A stretch of DNA of 64,000 bases from Oscillospiraceae bacterium. GTDB taxonomy: Bacteria > Bacillota > Clostridia > Oscillospirales > Ruminococcaceae. A model generated the notes under the pieces. It worked only from the letters and a program-made list of their open reading frames with translations. It did no database searches and was not told where the DNA came from. Both the position numbers and the translations under genes were made by a program. Shown one piece after another: positions 8,447 to 16,166 of this stretch. Position 1 is the stretch's first letter. The number at the start of each line of letters is the position of its first letter. Location: assembly GCA_017466885.1 (NCBI GenBank), contig JAFTTH010000024.1, positions 1 to 64,000 on the forward strand, in the 5' to 3' direction.

Positions 8447-10519
8447 TTATTTGGACATTTTTAGTGCCTGATCTATGGCTACCAGCGCATAGGACGCAAA
8501 ACCGTGGTCTTTACTGCCCTTTTCCTGGCGGTATTCCCAAAGAGTTCCGGTCTGCTCTGACATTTTCCCGAAAAAGCTGCGAATATCAGAAAGGACCAAT
8601 TCCCCTTCTCCCATTTTCAGCAACGCCTCCAATCGTAGATAAGCGCCGATGAAGGCATTCACCTCAAAAACCTCCGGAAATTTGCCACCCCGATCCGGAG
8701 AGAACACAAAGAGGATCAGCTCTCTCAGTCTCTGATAGCGCTGAGAATTCAGATCGATGTTGGCAAACAGTACCGCATAATACTGGCAAGCCTCGGAGCT
8801 GTGCTCTTGCAGGCGAAGAACGCCTTCCTCATCCCGAATGGCGTGATCCATAAAGTAAGTCCCGTTAAAGGATTGCGCCACTGCCTTCTCCCGGACTTCC
8901 TGACTGCGCCGGCGGCAGAATTCATCGCCGTAAATGGTATACACACAGTCAAGGACCTGGGCATAAAGGAAATTTGTGGGATAGTTTACATCCTGTGTCC
9001 ACTGATTGGCGATACTCCATTCTACAAAATTCCAGCCTGGAAGCTTTTCCAGCAGGCCGTCTGCGTTTTCATATTGCCGGTAGAATGACAGTAGACCATA
9101 GATGCTTTCCCGAAATGCCTCCGCCATATCCTCGTGACCACGCTTGTGGATATATTCCTCAACCTCCAGGATATACCACATTGTCCATTGAGGAATAAAC
9201 TCTCCGCCCTTTGGCGGATCTCCGGGATAGCACTCCGGCAGGATTCCCTTGGGAAGTAGCGGACTCCCGGGAAACAGGCGGAAATTCTCCAAAAAGTCAT
9301 CCTCTACCTTGGTCTTTCCCGTTAGCGCATACTCTGTCTTGGCGGTAAAATAGGAGTCACAAAGCCAGCCTGCCCGTTCCCGGGAAGGACAGTCCATATA
9401 GATATCCACTGCATTGTGGGCAAAGGTACGGGCGGCTGCTCGGCAGATCTCCGTAAGGACCGGGTCATCCACTTCCGGCAACTTTACCTCTGTCAGATCA
9501 AACTGGAAGGTCTTGATACCGAAGCCATCCAGCTGAAGTTGTCCCGTCTTTACCGCTACGATGGCAAAGCGCAATGTGTACGGCTCAAAGCTTTGCAGTT
9601 TCCATCTTCCTTCCGGAAGGAAGTATTCCACCACATTATGGACATTCATATTGGTGAATTGAAAGACATCTCCCGAAAAATACTCTGTGAAGCCAACAAC
9701 TACATCCGTTTCTTCCCCAGTTTGTGTCTGCAGTGTTAAAAAGCCCGTTTCGATCTGTTCCAGATCCAGGATGGCATACTTGCCTGCACCCAGTGTCGTA
9801 GGTAGCGATACATGATGCTTGCACACCGTCTGTTTTTGCCGCTGGATCCAGGTATGGGGAGAATGGAGGATCTCCTCCTGCGCAAATTCGCCCCAGCCCT
9901 CTTGGGTTGAGGAGTACCGTCGGGTCTTGTAGGGCAGGGACTCGTCAAAGGAAAGACTTCCACAGCACATTGCCTCTGACACCTCCCGGTCCTCATAGGC
10001 GGGATACGGTGCATTACGGGGAAAGACTCGATGACTTACCTGTTGCACAGCCAGCTCTGCTGGAATGCTGTCATTCTCCTGCCGGTAGTCCCAGATTTCT
10101 GTAAAATGCCGCTGCATAGAGTAGCGCTCTACTTTTTGGAGTCGTGTGCCGGGTGTATAGGCTTGAAAATCCCGTCCGGTATAGGCAAGCACCTGTTCAC
10201 CGCAGCGTACCTCCGCCATCAAAAAGGACGGCTGAAAAACTGTGGACAAGCTATGACAATAATAACCGCAGGCCTCAATGCGGATATCACAGGGGCCTTG
10301 CGGCAAAGGCAGTATGTCCTGCCGCACATAGTTTTGTGCAGTGCGTGCCGGACCAAATGCCAAAAATTTGCCATTGACACTTACTCGGTAGAATGCAGTG
10401 CCTGCCAGCAGCAGTTGTCCCGGTGCAACCAAGTCTGCACTGACGCAAAACACGGCATATACATTCATTTCCCGCTCCCGGTTCCGGATCCATACGGGTT
10501 TTGCTTTCAAAAACATCAT
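8447..10519 (-). CDS. GH78-like alpha-L-rhamnosidase
   Basis: About 690 residues, with two N-terminal beta domains and a C-terminal (alpha/alpha)6 barrel. The barrel carries DIYMDCPSRERAGWLCDS, the variant of the GH78 D-C-P-x-R-(D/E)-E/R-x-G-W-x-G-D signature that includes the general acid region. ILPECYPGDPP and the aromatic PQWTMWYILEVEEY segment support the family. There is no signal peptide, so it is cytoplasmic and would trim imported rhamnosides. I place the start at 10519, where AAAGGGG precedes ATGATG, because TATACT at 10541-10546 may be the -10 box and would put the transcript start past the longer ATG. Confidence 0.82.
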   Translation of the reverse strand: MMFLKAKPVWIRNREREMNVYAVFCVSADLVAPGQLLLAGTAFYRVSVNGKFLAFGPARTAQNYVRQDILPLPQGPCDIRIEACGYYCHSLSTVFQPSFLMAEVRCGEQVLAYTGRDFQAYTPGTRLQKVERYSMQRHFTEIWDYRQENDSIPAELAVQQVSHRVFPRNAPYPAYEDREVSEAMCCGSLSFDESLPYKTRRYSSTQEGWGEFAQEEILHSPHTWIQRQKQTVCKHHVSLPTTLGAGKYAILDLEQIETGFLTLQTQTGEETDVVVGFTEYFSGDVFQFTNMNVHNVVEYFLPEGRWKLQSFEPYTLRFAIVAVKTGQLQLDGFGIKTFQFDLTEVKLPEVDDPVLTEICRAAARTFAHNAVDIYMDCPSRERAGWLCDSYFTAKTEYALTGKTKVEDDFLENFRLFPGSPLLPKGILPECYPGDPPKGGEFIPQWTMWYILEVEEYIHKRGHEDMAEAFRESIYGLLSFYRQYENADGLLEKLPGWNFVEWSIANQWTQDVNYPTNFLYAQVLDCVYTIYGDEFCRRRSQEVREKAVAQSFNGTYFMDHAIRDEEGVLRLQEHSSEACQYYAVLFANIDLNSQRYQRLRELILFVFSPDRGGKFPEVFEVNAFIGAYLRLEALLKMGEGELVLSDIRSFFGKMSEQTGTLWEYRQEKGSKDHGFASYALVAIDQALKMSK

Positions 10520-10707
10520 CTTGCCCCTTTCTTTTTCCATAGTATAACATTAACCGCGAAAAATAAAAAGGTCACCGCTGTAAAATAGCAATTTTTTACT
10601 ATTTTTCACCATGTGTATTCTATAACCACCGCATGGGAATATGTTGTACCGCAAAATATAGGAAAATGCTTCGCCTTTTCGGGGTTCTTCGTCATACAAG
10701 ATTCTCA

Positions 10708-10748
10708 CAAAACAAAACAGACATCCAAAAGGATGTCTGTTTTGTTTG
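10708..10748 (-). terminator. Intrinsic terminator downstream of the small cassette gene
   Basis: A perfect 15-base stem with an AAAA loop (10712-10726 with 10731-10745) has T-rich flanks on both strands. It lies about 65 bases past the stop of the gene at 10811-11125. Confidence 0.85.
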
Positions 10749-10812
10749 CGAAAGAGCAGTATAACGATGCGTAAACGGGGCAAAGAAAAGCAAAAAGGTG
10801 CATAAAAGTGTT
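10748..10812. repeat. Cassette-end repeat, copy 1
   Basis: It starts with GCGAAAGAGC directly after the terminator and resembles 11350-11421 over about 65 bases (the starting motif, a TAA-x-x-GGGG core, then an AAAA-rich stretch ending near a GT-CAT motif). It lies between the terminator and the stop of the cassette gene. Confidence 0.55.
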
Positions 10813-11125
10813 AATACTTACCCCAATCTCGGAGCATTTCTCTAAAATAAGAAGCCTTATATTCTCCAAGAAGTGGTTCTATACTAATGAAAGATACAAA
10901 GCACTCCATCTGTTTGCACCAATCAATCACAAACTGATCCGTTGGAAAACCCGGAGGGCTTGTCAGGCAGATAACCGTACCGTTTTTGCTTCCGTAGTTT
11001 TCTATATATCCAAATACAGAAAGTGTTTCTGTTAAGGCATAAGGGCTGTGAAATACAAAATCAAAATCATTTGCCGCCAACTCGAATTTTTCTCGTGCAA
11101 TTTTTTCTTGAGATTTAGAAATCAT
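10811..11125 (-). CDS. Small hypothetical protein of cassette 1
   Basis: A 104-residue soluble protein beginning MISKSQEKIAREKFELAAND, with no motif I recognise. It is lysine- and glutamate-rich at the N-terminus, and aromatic residues and several Cys and Trp residues (DWCKQMECF, LRDWGKY) occur later. Codon and base use is more AT-rich than the neighbours, which suggests transfer. A promoter (11147-11174) and CGGAGG ribosome site lie upstream, and a strong terminator follows. No function can be given. Lack of membrane segments suggests a cytoplasmic protein. Confidence 0.6.
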   Translation of the reverse strand: MISKSQEKIAREKFELAANDFDFVFHSPYALTETLSVFGYIENYGSKNGTVICLTSPPGFPTDQFVIDWCKQMECFVSFISIEPLLGEYKASYFREMLRDWGKY

Positions 11126-11146
11126 ACGGACACCTCCGTTAAAGAT

Positions 11147-11174
11147 ATTATATCACAAAAACAGCATTTTTCAA
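11147..11174 (-). promoter_or_regulatory. Cassette 1 promoter abutting the hairpin array
   Basis: On the minus strand TTGAAA (in ATCATTGAAA, the end of the array) and TATAAT have a 16-base spacer. The whole block from the ribosome site through the array edge resembles 12282-12330, the corresponding block of cassette 2. Confidence 0.72.
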
Positions 11175-11305
11175 TGATATATCGCTGTCGCGATATGATA
11201 TACGGCACGCCGTATGATATACTTGCTACGCAAGCATGATATAATATCCGTTCCTTCATACCCGCAGGGTATATCATCCGTGACCGAAGGGAACGGATAT
11301 CATTG
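11171..11305. repeat. Multi-hairpin array 2 with terminal inverted repeat
   Basis: The ends CAATGATAT (11172-11180) and ATATCATTG (11297-11305) are exact inverted repeats. An inner pair ATCCGTTCC / GGAACGGAT extends the outer stem. Inside lie four short hairpins with small loops, around TCGC-TG-TCGCGA, ACGGC-AC-GCCGT, CTTGC-TA-CGCAAG and ATACCC-GC-AGGGTAT, separated by GATAT-type linkers. It therefore folds as a cloverleaf-like structure. It is noncoding. Confidence 0.8.
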
Positions 11306-11306
11306 T

Positions 11307-11345
11307 AAAAAACCTCTTTTGTCCGGTAGACAAAAGAGATTTTTT
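11307..11345 (-). terminator. Intrinsic terminator of cassette 2
   Basis: AAAAAACCTCTTTTGTC and GACAAAAGAGATTTTTT form a stem (a short loop GGTA-like) next to the array. On the minus strand it closes the two-gene unit at 11422-12275. Its loop and stem sequence closely resembles the terminator at 12497-12538. Confidence 0.78.
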
Positions 11346-11349
11346 ACAT

Positions 11350-11421
11350 GCGAAAGAGCGACCAAACGGTGTATAAGTGGGGGTAAAAACGACCAAAAGT
11401 ACATCACGGTTATTTGTATTG
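11350..11421. repeat. Cassette-end repeat, copy 2
   Basis: It starts with GCGAAAGAGC after the terminator and is alignable with 10748-10812. It separates the terminator from the stop of the transglutaminase-like gene. Confidence 0.55.
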
Positions 11422-11925
11422 TTACGGCAAATACTGTAGCAACGAGTCTGGATGAGATCCGATTATTATTTGATTAGTTACTTCAATAATTGTAAAGTCA
11501 TCTTTTTGAAAACTATCAACAAAGCTTTGCTCGTTCTCATATAATATTTCTTTACCATACCACGGTTTGTTTGATTGAGGTGTCAGTTCTAGATAGACCA
11601 CTTTTTCTTCTGCTTCAAAGGTCAAAATTGTATGTGGAGTCTTTTTAACATTATGATGAAGTAGCCAAATTTTACTTGGGACATCTAATTCATCTAAAAT
11701 GGTTTTCATTACAATCACCGCATCAATGCAGGTCCCAATTTTTTCTTTCATGGTATCTTGCGGATCTTGAATGCGATACACGGTTTTTGATAGATTAAAA
11801 AACTCTGCATCAAACCCATTTTTAAAATTCGGCGTGTATTTTCTGCCATCAAAACAAAACCCGTATTGATAGTCGTTTTCATAGAGTTCTCGTTTGAGTA
11901 AAGTAGAAATTTCCGCTATTTTCAT
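11422..11925 (-). CDS. Transglutaminase-like superfamily protein of cassette 2
   Basis: A 167-residue protein. EKIGTCIDAVIVMKTILDEL (Cys in a helix start), followed by a HHNVKKTPHTILTF strand and VYLELTPQ, gives the Cys-His-acid order of transglutaminase-like cysteine protease folds. Related proteins may be proteases or peptide-modifying enzymes; the substrate is unknown. The ATG at 11925 overlaps the stop of the four-helix gene in ATGA, with AAGGAG upstream, so the longer reading is rejected. The gene is AT-rich and part of the accessory patch. Confidence 0.7.
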   Translation of the reverse strand: MKIAEISTLLKRELYENDYQYGFCFDGRKYTPNFKNGFDAEFFNLSKTVYRIQDPQDTMKEKIGTCIDAVIVMKTILDELDVPSKIWLLHHNVKKTPHTILTFEAEEKVVYLELTPQSNKPWYGKEILYENEQSFVDSFQKDDFTIIEVTNQIIIGSHPDSLLQYLP

Positions 11926-12275
11926 TTTGCATTCTCCTTCGCTGTGCGGCAGGAAGCGATCAGCATTACACGCAAGGAAGTACACTTTGCAGAAAGTGAT
12001 TTATATAATTGCTCGTCGATGTAGTTGGTTCTGTGCAACAACTCAAGCCAATACCCTGTTTCACTTGCTTCTTTCAAAGCAATTTCCAACTTAGAAATAA
12101 AATCCTTCTTGCCTTGTGCATACTGTGCTTCGTGGATGTTAGCACCGATGCTTGTACCACTTCTGCCGATTTGGTTAGAAATAATGGCTTCCCGATTTTC
12201 TTTAAGTTGCCTTACAAGGTTTATAATATCCACAGCAAACTCCATTGAAAGTTCTGCAAGCTTATTTTCTTTCAC
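11922..12275 (-). CDS. Four-helix bundle protein (23S rRNA IVP family)
   Basis: A 117-residue helical protein with the family features AVDIINLVRQL, NQIGRSGTSIGANIHEA (the conserved R-S-xx-S-I-x-A-N-xx-E core) and a C-terminal helix after EASETGYWLELL. Family members sit inside 23S rRNA intervening sequences or, as here, as free-standing genes in variable loci. Their function is unknown. AAAGGAGG lies upstream of the start. It is the first gene of a two-gene unit and is coupled to the transglutaminase-like gene. Confidence 0.88.
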   Translation of the reverse strand: MKENKLAELSMEFAVDIINLVRQLKENREAIISNQIGRSGTSIGANIHEAQYAQGKKDFISKLEIALKEASETGYWLELLHRTNYIDEQLYKSLSAKCTSLRVMLIASCRTAKENAK

Positions 12276-12296
12276 AAAATCGCCTCCTTTAAAGAC

Positions 12297-12325
12297 TTTA
12301 TATCATAAAATCCAGGATATTTCAA
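12297..12325 (-). promoter_or_regulatory. Cassette 2 promoter abutting the hairpin array
   Basis: On the minus strand TTGAAA and TATAAA have a 17-base spacer. The -35 box sits in the array terminus ATCATTGAAA, exactly as in cassette 1. Confidence 0.7.
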
Positions 12326-12496
12326 TGATGCATCGCCTACGGCGATATGATGCATTTGCTTCGCAAATATGATGTTGCTCCACTTCGTTTTGCAATGATG
12401 CGATGTTTGCCATAAAATGTGGCGAAGCCACACATCATTCGCGAAGCGAACATCATTAAGCGAAGCCGTCATCATTTGCCGAAGGCAAACATCATT
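12321..12496. repeat. Multi-hairpin array 3
   Basis: At least six short hairpins with tiny loops are strung together, for example TCGCC-TA-CGGCGA, TTTGC-TTC-GCAAA, ATGTGGC-GAA-GCCACACAT, TTCGC-GAA-GCGAA and TTTGCC-GAA-GGCAAA. Linkers are ATGATG and CATCATT. The ends AATGATG (12324-12330) and CATCATT (12490-12496) are inverted. It begins with the same TTTCAATGAT as array 2. It is noncoding; loops and stems vary while linkers are constant. Confidence 0.8.
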
Positions 12497-12538
12497 CAAA
12501 AAACGCACTTTTGTCGGTAGACAAAAGTGCGTTTTTTG
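12497..12538 (-). terminator. Intrinsic terminator after tRNA-Arg
   Basis: AAAAAACGCACTTTTGTC pairs with GACAAAAGTGCGTTTTTT around a GGTA loop, immediately downstream of the tRNA 3' end on the minus strand. Confidence 0.88.
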
Positions 12539-12539
12539 T

Positions 12540-12616
12540 TGGCGCGCCCGAAGGGACTCGAACCCCTGACCTACTGGTTCGTAGCCAGTCACTCTATCCA
12601 GCTGAGCTACGAGCGC
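12540..12616 (-). tRNA. tRNA-Arg(ACG), CCA encoded
   Basis: On the minus strand the acceptor arms GCGCTCG and CGGGCGC pair (one G-U). The D arm GCTC...GAGT, the anticodon stem ACTGG/CCAGT with loop CTACGAA (anticodon ACG) and the T arm AGGGG-TTCGAGT-CCCTT are complete. Discriminator G is followed by a genomic CCA (12540-12542). Confidence 0.97.
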
Positions 12617-12656
12617 GTACTTATTGTGCGATAAGGTTTCCCAAATCGCAGAACAT

Positions 12657-12685
12657 ATTCTACCACATTGGGCAAAGAAAGTCAA
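12657..12685 (-). promoter_or_regulatory. Promoter of tRNA-Arg
   Basis: On the minus strand TTGACT and TAGAAT have a 17-base spacer, about 40 bases before the tRNA 5' end. Confidence 0.75.
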
Positions 12686-12729
12686 CACTTTTTTGCCCGA
12701 TTTTCAAAATAATTTTCCGGCGAGGGGAG

Positions 12730-13170
12730 TCATTCAGCGCTGCCCTCTTTTTGGGCCATATTTTTCCGGTAGGCAAGGTAGCTTTCCAGGATGATCGCCG
12801 CCGCAACACCGTCCACCGTCTGTTTCCGCTTTTTGCCGTAAACATCATTGCCGCTGAGAATCTGATAGGCGGTAACGGTACTGCTCCGCTCGTCCCATAG
12901 CCGCACCGGAATATCCAGGATGTTCCCCAACTCCGTCGCCAGACGGCGGCATTTTTCCGCCCGGGGTCCCTCGGTACCGTTCATATTTTTGGGCAGTCCG
13001 ATCACGACCTCCTTCACGTCGTATTCCCGGGAGGCGTAAACCAGCTTTTCCAGAAGCTTTGCTCTGTTTTTCTCCTCCAGCACACCCACCGGAGAGGCCA
13101 AAAATTCCGTTCTGTCGCAAACGGCAAGCCCGGTGCGGGAGTCGCCGTAATCCACCGCCATAATCTTCAT
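12730..13170 (-). CDS. ruvX: Putative pre-16S rRNA nuclease / Holliday junction resolvase-like YqgF (RuvX)
   Basis: A 146-residue RNase-H-fold protein. It begins MKIMAVDYGDSRTGLAVCD, has the VIGLPKNMNGTEGPRAEK segment and ends in DERSSTVTA followed by KKRKQTVDGVAAAIILESYL. These carry the acidic metal-binding residues (Asp in DYGD, Glu in DERSS, Asp in VDGVAA). The family processes 16S rRNA 5' ends. A GAAGGA ribosome site precedes the ATG. A -10 TATAAT with a weak TTGCGG lies about 35 bases upstream. It is transcribed alone, upstream of the tRNA promoter. Confidence 0.93.
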   Translation of the reverse strand: MKIMAVDYGDSRTGLAVCDRTEFLASPVGVLEEKNRAKLLEKLVYASREYDVKEVVIGLPKNMNGTEGPRAEKCRRLATELGNILDIPVRLWDERSSTVTAYQILSGNDVYGKKRKQTVDGVAAAIILESYLAYRKNMAQKEGSAE

Positions 13171-13420
13171 GTTGTGTTCCTTCTTTCAAGAGGGATTCTG
13201 CATCTATTATACCGAAAAAAATCCATCTCCGCAAGGAATTGGCGGAAATTTGTCCCTTTCCATAGTTTCCTTCTCCCATTTTGCCGACCAATGAGAGCTT
13301 TTGAGGGAAGAATCCCAGCCTTCACAAACTTTCCCCCTCCCACATATTATGACCCAGGGGCTTTTGCCCCTGAAAACACAGAAAGGGGGCAGCGCCTTGT
13401 CCGGCGCGAACAAATTAACT

Positions 13421-14188
13421 ATGTCATCCCAGCTTTTGACGGTGGAACGTCTCGCGTTGAAATACCAATCCGGAAACGGGGAGACAGAGGCTCTCAAGAA
13501 CATCTCTTTTTCCGTTTCCGAGGGGGAATATATCAGCATTGTCGGGCCGTCGGGGTGTGGAAAATCCACCCTGCTTTCCATTATTGCGGGGCTTCTCGAG
13601 CCGACCGCGGGGCGGGTGCTGCTGGACGGACTGCCGGTGGATCCGGCTTCAGGCGGCATCGGTTATATGCTCCAGCGGGATAACCTCCTGGAGTGGCGGA
13701 GCATTTACAAAAACGTCCTTTTGGGGCTGGAAATCCAGGGAAAGCTGACCGAGGAAAGCAGGGAATATGCCATCACCCTGCTGAAAAACTACGGACTCTA
13801 CGAATTTCGGGATAAATATCCGGCCCAGCTTTCAGGCGGAATGCGGCAACGGGCAGCCTTGATCCGGACGCTGGCAACCCGCCCGCGGCTGTTGCTGCTG
13901 GATGAGGCGTTTTCGGCACTGGATTATCAGACCCGCCTTTCGGTAACGGACGATGTTTATCGGATTCTCCGGAAGGAGAATAAAACCACCCTGATGGTTA
14001 CTCATGATATTCCTGAAAGCATCAGTATGTCCGATCGGGTGTTGATCCTTTCCCGACGTCCGGCGGTGATTCAGAGCGTCTGCGAAACGACCTTTTCGGA
14101 TGATAGAACCCCCCTCCGGTGCAGGGGGGACAGCCGGTTCAGCACCTATTTCAATTTTATCTGGAAAGAGCTTGATGTCCATGAATAA
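13421..14188 (+). CDS. ABC importer ATP-binding subunit (SsuB/TauB/ThiZ type)
   Basis: A 255-residue nucleotide-binding subunit. It has Walker A GPSGCGKST, Q-loop YMLQRDNLLEW, signature LSGGMRQRAALIRTL, Walker B LLLLDEAFSALD and the switch histidine in MVTHDIPES. The start at MSSQLLTVERL begins the domain directly; the ribosome site is weak, so the exact start is less certain. Together with the next two genes it forms a complete importer of the nitrate/sulfonate/pyrimidine (NMT1/SsuA) class. The 250 bases upstream hold two small GC hairpins that I cannot name; they do not match a TPP riboswitch. Confidence 0.9.
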   Translation: MSSQLLTVERLALKYQSGNGETEALKNISFSVSEGEYISIVGPSGCGKSTLLSIIAGLLEPTAGRVLLDGLPVDPASGGIGYMLQRDNLLEWRSIYKNVLLGLEIQGKLTEESREYAITLLKNYGLYEFRDKYPAQLSGGMRQRAALIRTLATRPRLLLLDEAFSALDYQTRLSVTDDVYRILRKENKTTLMVTHDIPESISMSDRVLILSRRPAVIQSVCETTFSDDRTPLRCRGDSRFSTYFNFIWKELDVHE

Positions 14189-14993
14189 AGAGTTTCTTTC
14201 TTCGGAACGGCGCCGCTATCTGAAGGAGCAGAAGCGGAGAAAACGAATGATTCTCCTGACCCAGGTGCTGATCATTTTGCTGTTCCTTGGCTTATGGGAG
14301 CTGTTGGCTCAGCTTGGTGTGATTGATAGCTTTATTATGAGCAGCCCCTCCCGCATCGGAAAAACCCTCCTGAATTTTCAAAATAACGGCCTCCTGCTCC
14401 ATATTTCCACCACCGTTGCCGAAACGGTGGTCGGGTTTGCATTGGGTACGCTGATCGGAACTCTCCTTGCAGTAGTATTTTGGTGGTCGGAGTTTCTTGC
14501 AAAGGTCAGTGAGCCCTTTTTGGTGGTCCTCAATAGTCTCCCCAAGGTGGCGCTGGGTCCGGTCATCATTATTTGGGTGGGGGCGGGAACGGAAGCAATC
14601 ATCGTGATGGCGCTGGCCATCTCCACCATCGTTGCGGTGTTGGAAATGTTAGGTGGGTTTCTTGCCACCGACCGGGAGCTGCTCCGGATGGCCCGGACCT
14701 TTGGTGCCAGCCGGATGCAGAGTTTTTTGAAGATCGTCCTGCCCTATAATATCCGTACGCTTTTCAACTCCCTGAAGGTTAATATCGGACTTTCCCTGGT
14801 AGGAGTAATTACGGGGGAGTTTTTGGTTTCCAAGGCCGGACTGGGTTATCTGATCGTTTACGGTGGGCAGGTCTTTAAGCTGGATCTGGTAATGAGTAGC
14901 GTGATTATCCTGGCGGTGCTGGCCGCCCTCCTCTATCGGGGTGTTTTATTGCTGGAACGGCTTGTTGTTCGTCGGCTAAGCCACACATCATAG
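14175..14993 (+). CDS. ABC importer permease (SsuC/TauC/ThiX type)
   Basis: A 272-residue inner-membrane subunit with about six helices. The BPD_transp_1 domain carries the EAA loop in RMARTFGASRMQSFLKIVLP, which contacts the ATPase. It overlaps the ATPase gene: starts at ATG 14175 or 14181 are both inside that gene's end, with GAAAGAG upstream, so the two are translationally coupled. The N-terminus is highly basic (RRRYLKEQKRRKRM) before helix 1, consistent with the positive-inside rule. The substrate is set by the binding protein that follows. Confidence 0.9.
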   Translation: MSMNKEFLSSERRRYLKEQKRRKRMILLTQVLIILLFLGLWELLAQLGVIDSFIMSSPSRIGKTLLNFQNNGLLLHISTTVAETVVGFALGTLIGTLLAVVFWWSEFLAKVSEPFLVVLNSLPKVALGPVIIIWVGAGTEAIIVMALAISTIVAVLEMLGGFLATDRELLRMARTFGASRMQSFLKIVLPYNIRTLFNSLKVNIGLSLVGVITGEFLVSKAGLGYLIVYGGQVFKLDLVMSSVIILAVLAALLYRGVLLLERLVVRRLSHTS

Positions 14994-15083
14994 GGATTTT
15001 CGCGGAATCTTCCGCGCATAATTCAAAACCGACCGGACAGGATTACCTGCCCGGCCGGAATACATCAGAAATGGGGTATTTAT

Positions 15084-16082
15084 GTGAAACGAATCATCAA
15101 ACCAATCCTTTGCGGGATCCTCTGCGGAGTGCTCTGCCTTTTGGGCGCAGGCTGTCAGGGGGGAGAGGGGCTGGATCGGGTGCGGGTCTGTGAGGTGACC
15201 CACTCGGTCTTCTATGCGCCGCAATACGTTGCCATCAATCTGGGCTTTTTCGAGGAGGAGGGGATTCAGATTGAGCTGGTGGCCAGCGAGGGCGCCGACA
15301 AGGTGATGACGGCCCTCCTTTCCGGAGGTGCAGATATCGGTTTTGCCGGCCCGGAGGCAGCAATCTATGTTTATAACGAGGGGAAGGAAAACCACGCGCA
15401 GGTTTTCGCCCAGTTGACCAAGCGGGATGGCTCCTTCCTACTTTCCCGCACCCAAGAGCCGGATTTTGACTGGAACGATCTGAGGGGAAAAACGGTCCTT
15501 CCGGGGCGGAAGGGGGGCGTGCCCTATATGGCGCTGGAATACGTCCTGCGGGAAAAGGGACTGATTCCCGGCACCGACGTGACCCTGGACGACAGCGTTC
15601 AGTTTGCCAATATGACGGGCGCATTTTTGTCGGGCACTGGGGATTACGTGACGGTGTTTGAGCCCTCTGCCTCCTCCATTGAAGCGGAAGGGAAGGGGTA
15701 TATCGTTGCATCGGTGGGAGAGGCGGCCGGAGAGATTCCCTACACCGCCTATTTTGCGCTGAAAGACCGGATCGCCGAGGATGCGGATCTGATCCAGCGG
15801 TTCACCAATGCGGTCTTTAAGGGGCAAAAATACGTGGCGGAGCATACCCCTGCCGAAATTGCCGCCGCCATTGCACCCTCCTTCCCTGATACCGACCTTG
15901 CGCTGTTGGAAACGGTCTGCCGCCGGTATCGGGAAATCGATGCCTGGTCCACCTCGCCTGCAATGACCAAAGAGAGCTTTGACCGTCTCCAGACGGTTAT
16001 GACACAGGCAGGAGAGCTTTCCAAAACGGTTCCCTTTGAAGCAATCGTCCGAAATGACTTTGCGCAAAAGGCGGCTGAATAA
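15084..16082 (+). CDS. NMT1/THI5/SsuA-like substrate-binding lipoprotein
   Basis: A 332-residue binding protein with a signal peptide ending in a lipobox-like LLGAGC. The THI5/SsuA fold follows: APQYVAINLGFFEEEGIQIELV, ALLSGGADIGFAGPEAAIYVY, then the LRGKTVLPGRKGGVPYMALEYVLREKG segment. The ligand could be a thiamine pyrimidine precursor, an alkyl sulfonate or another small amphipathic molecule; the sequence does not decide. The start is GTG at 15084 (MKRIIKP). A 90-base gap with a GC hairpin separates it from the permease, but the three genes form one importer. Confidence 0.88.
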   Translation: MKRIIKPILCGILCGVLCLLGAGCQGGEGLDRVRVCEVTHSVFYAPQYVAINLGFFEEEGIQIELVASEGADKVMTALLSGGADIGFAGPEAAIYVYNEGKENHAQVFAQLTKRDGSFLLSRTQEPDFDWNDLRGKTVLPGRKGGVPYMALEYVLREKGLIPGTDVTLDDSVQFANMTGAFLSGTGDYVTVFEPSASSIEAEGKGYIVASVGEAAGEIPYTAYFALKDRIAEDADLIQRFTNAVFKGQKYVAEHTPAEIAAAIAPSFPDTDLALLETVCRRYREIDAWSTSPAMTKESFDRLQTVMTQAGELSKTVPFEAIVRNDFAQKAAE

Positions 16083-16166
16083 TAAAAAGAAAAAGAGAGG
16101 GGGCTTCCTATTTTTGGCGGGAAGTGGTATAATTGGTGCAGATGATATTGATAGGGAGCGATAACG

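Noticed and set aside
11922..12275. 23S rRNA intervening sequence
   Set aside because: The protein belongs to the IVP family, but no rRNA sequence flanks it; tRNA-Arg and hairpin arrays do.
12321..12496. Repeated short units that could be taken for a CRISPR array
   Set aside because: Linkers are only about 7 bases and are constant; the variable parts are self-complementary hairpins, and there are no cas genes.
13200..13420. Possible TPP riboswitch before the NMT1/SsuA-type importer
   Set aside because: The CUGAGA and ACCUGAUCUGG consensus stretches are absent; only two small GC hairpins are seen.
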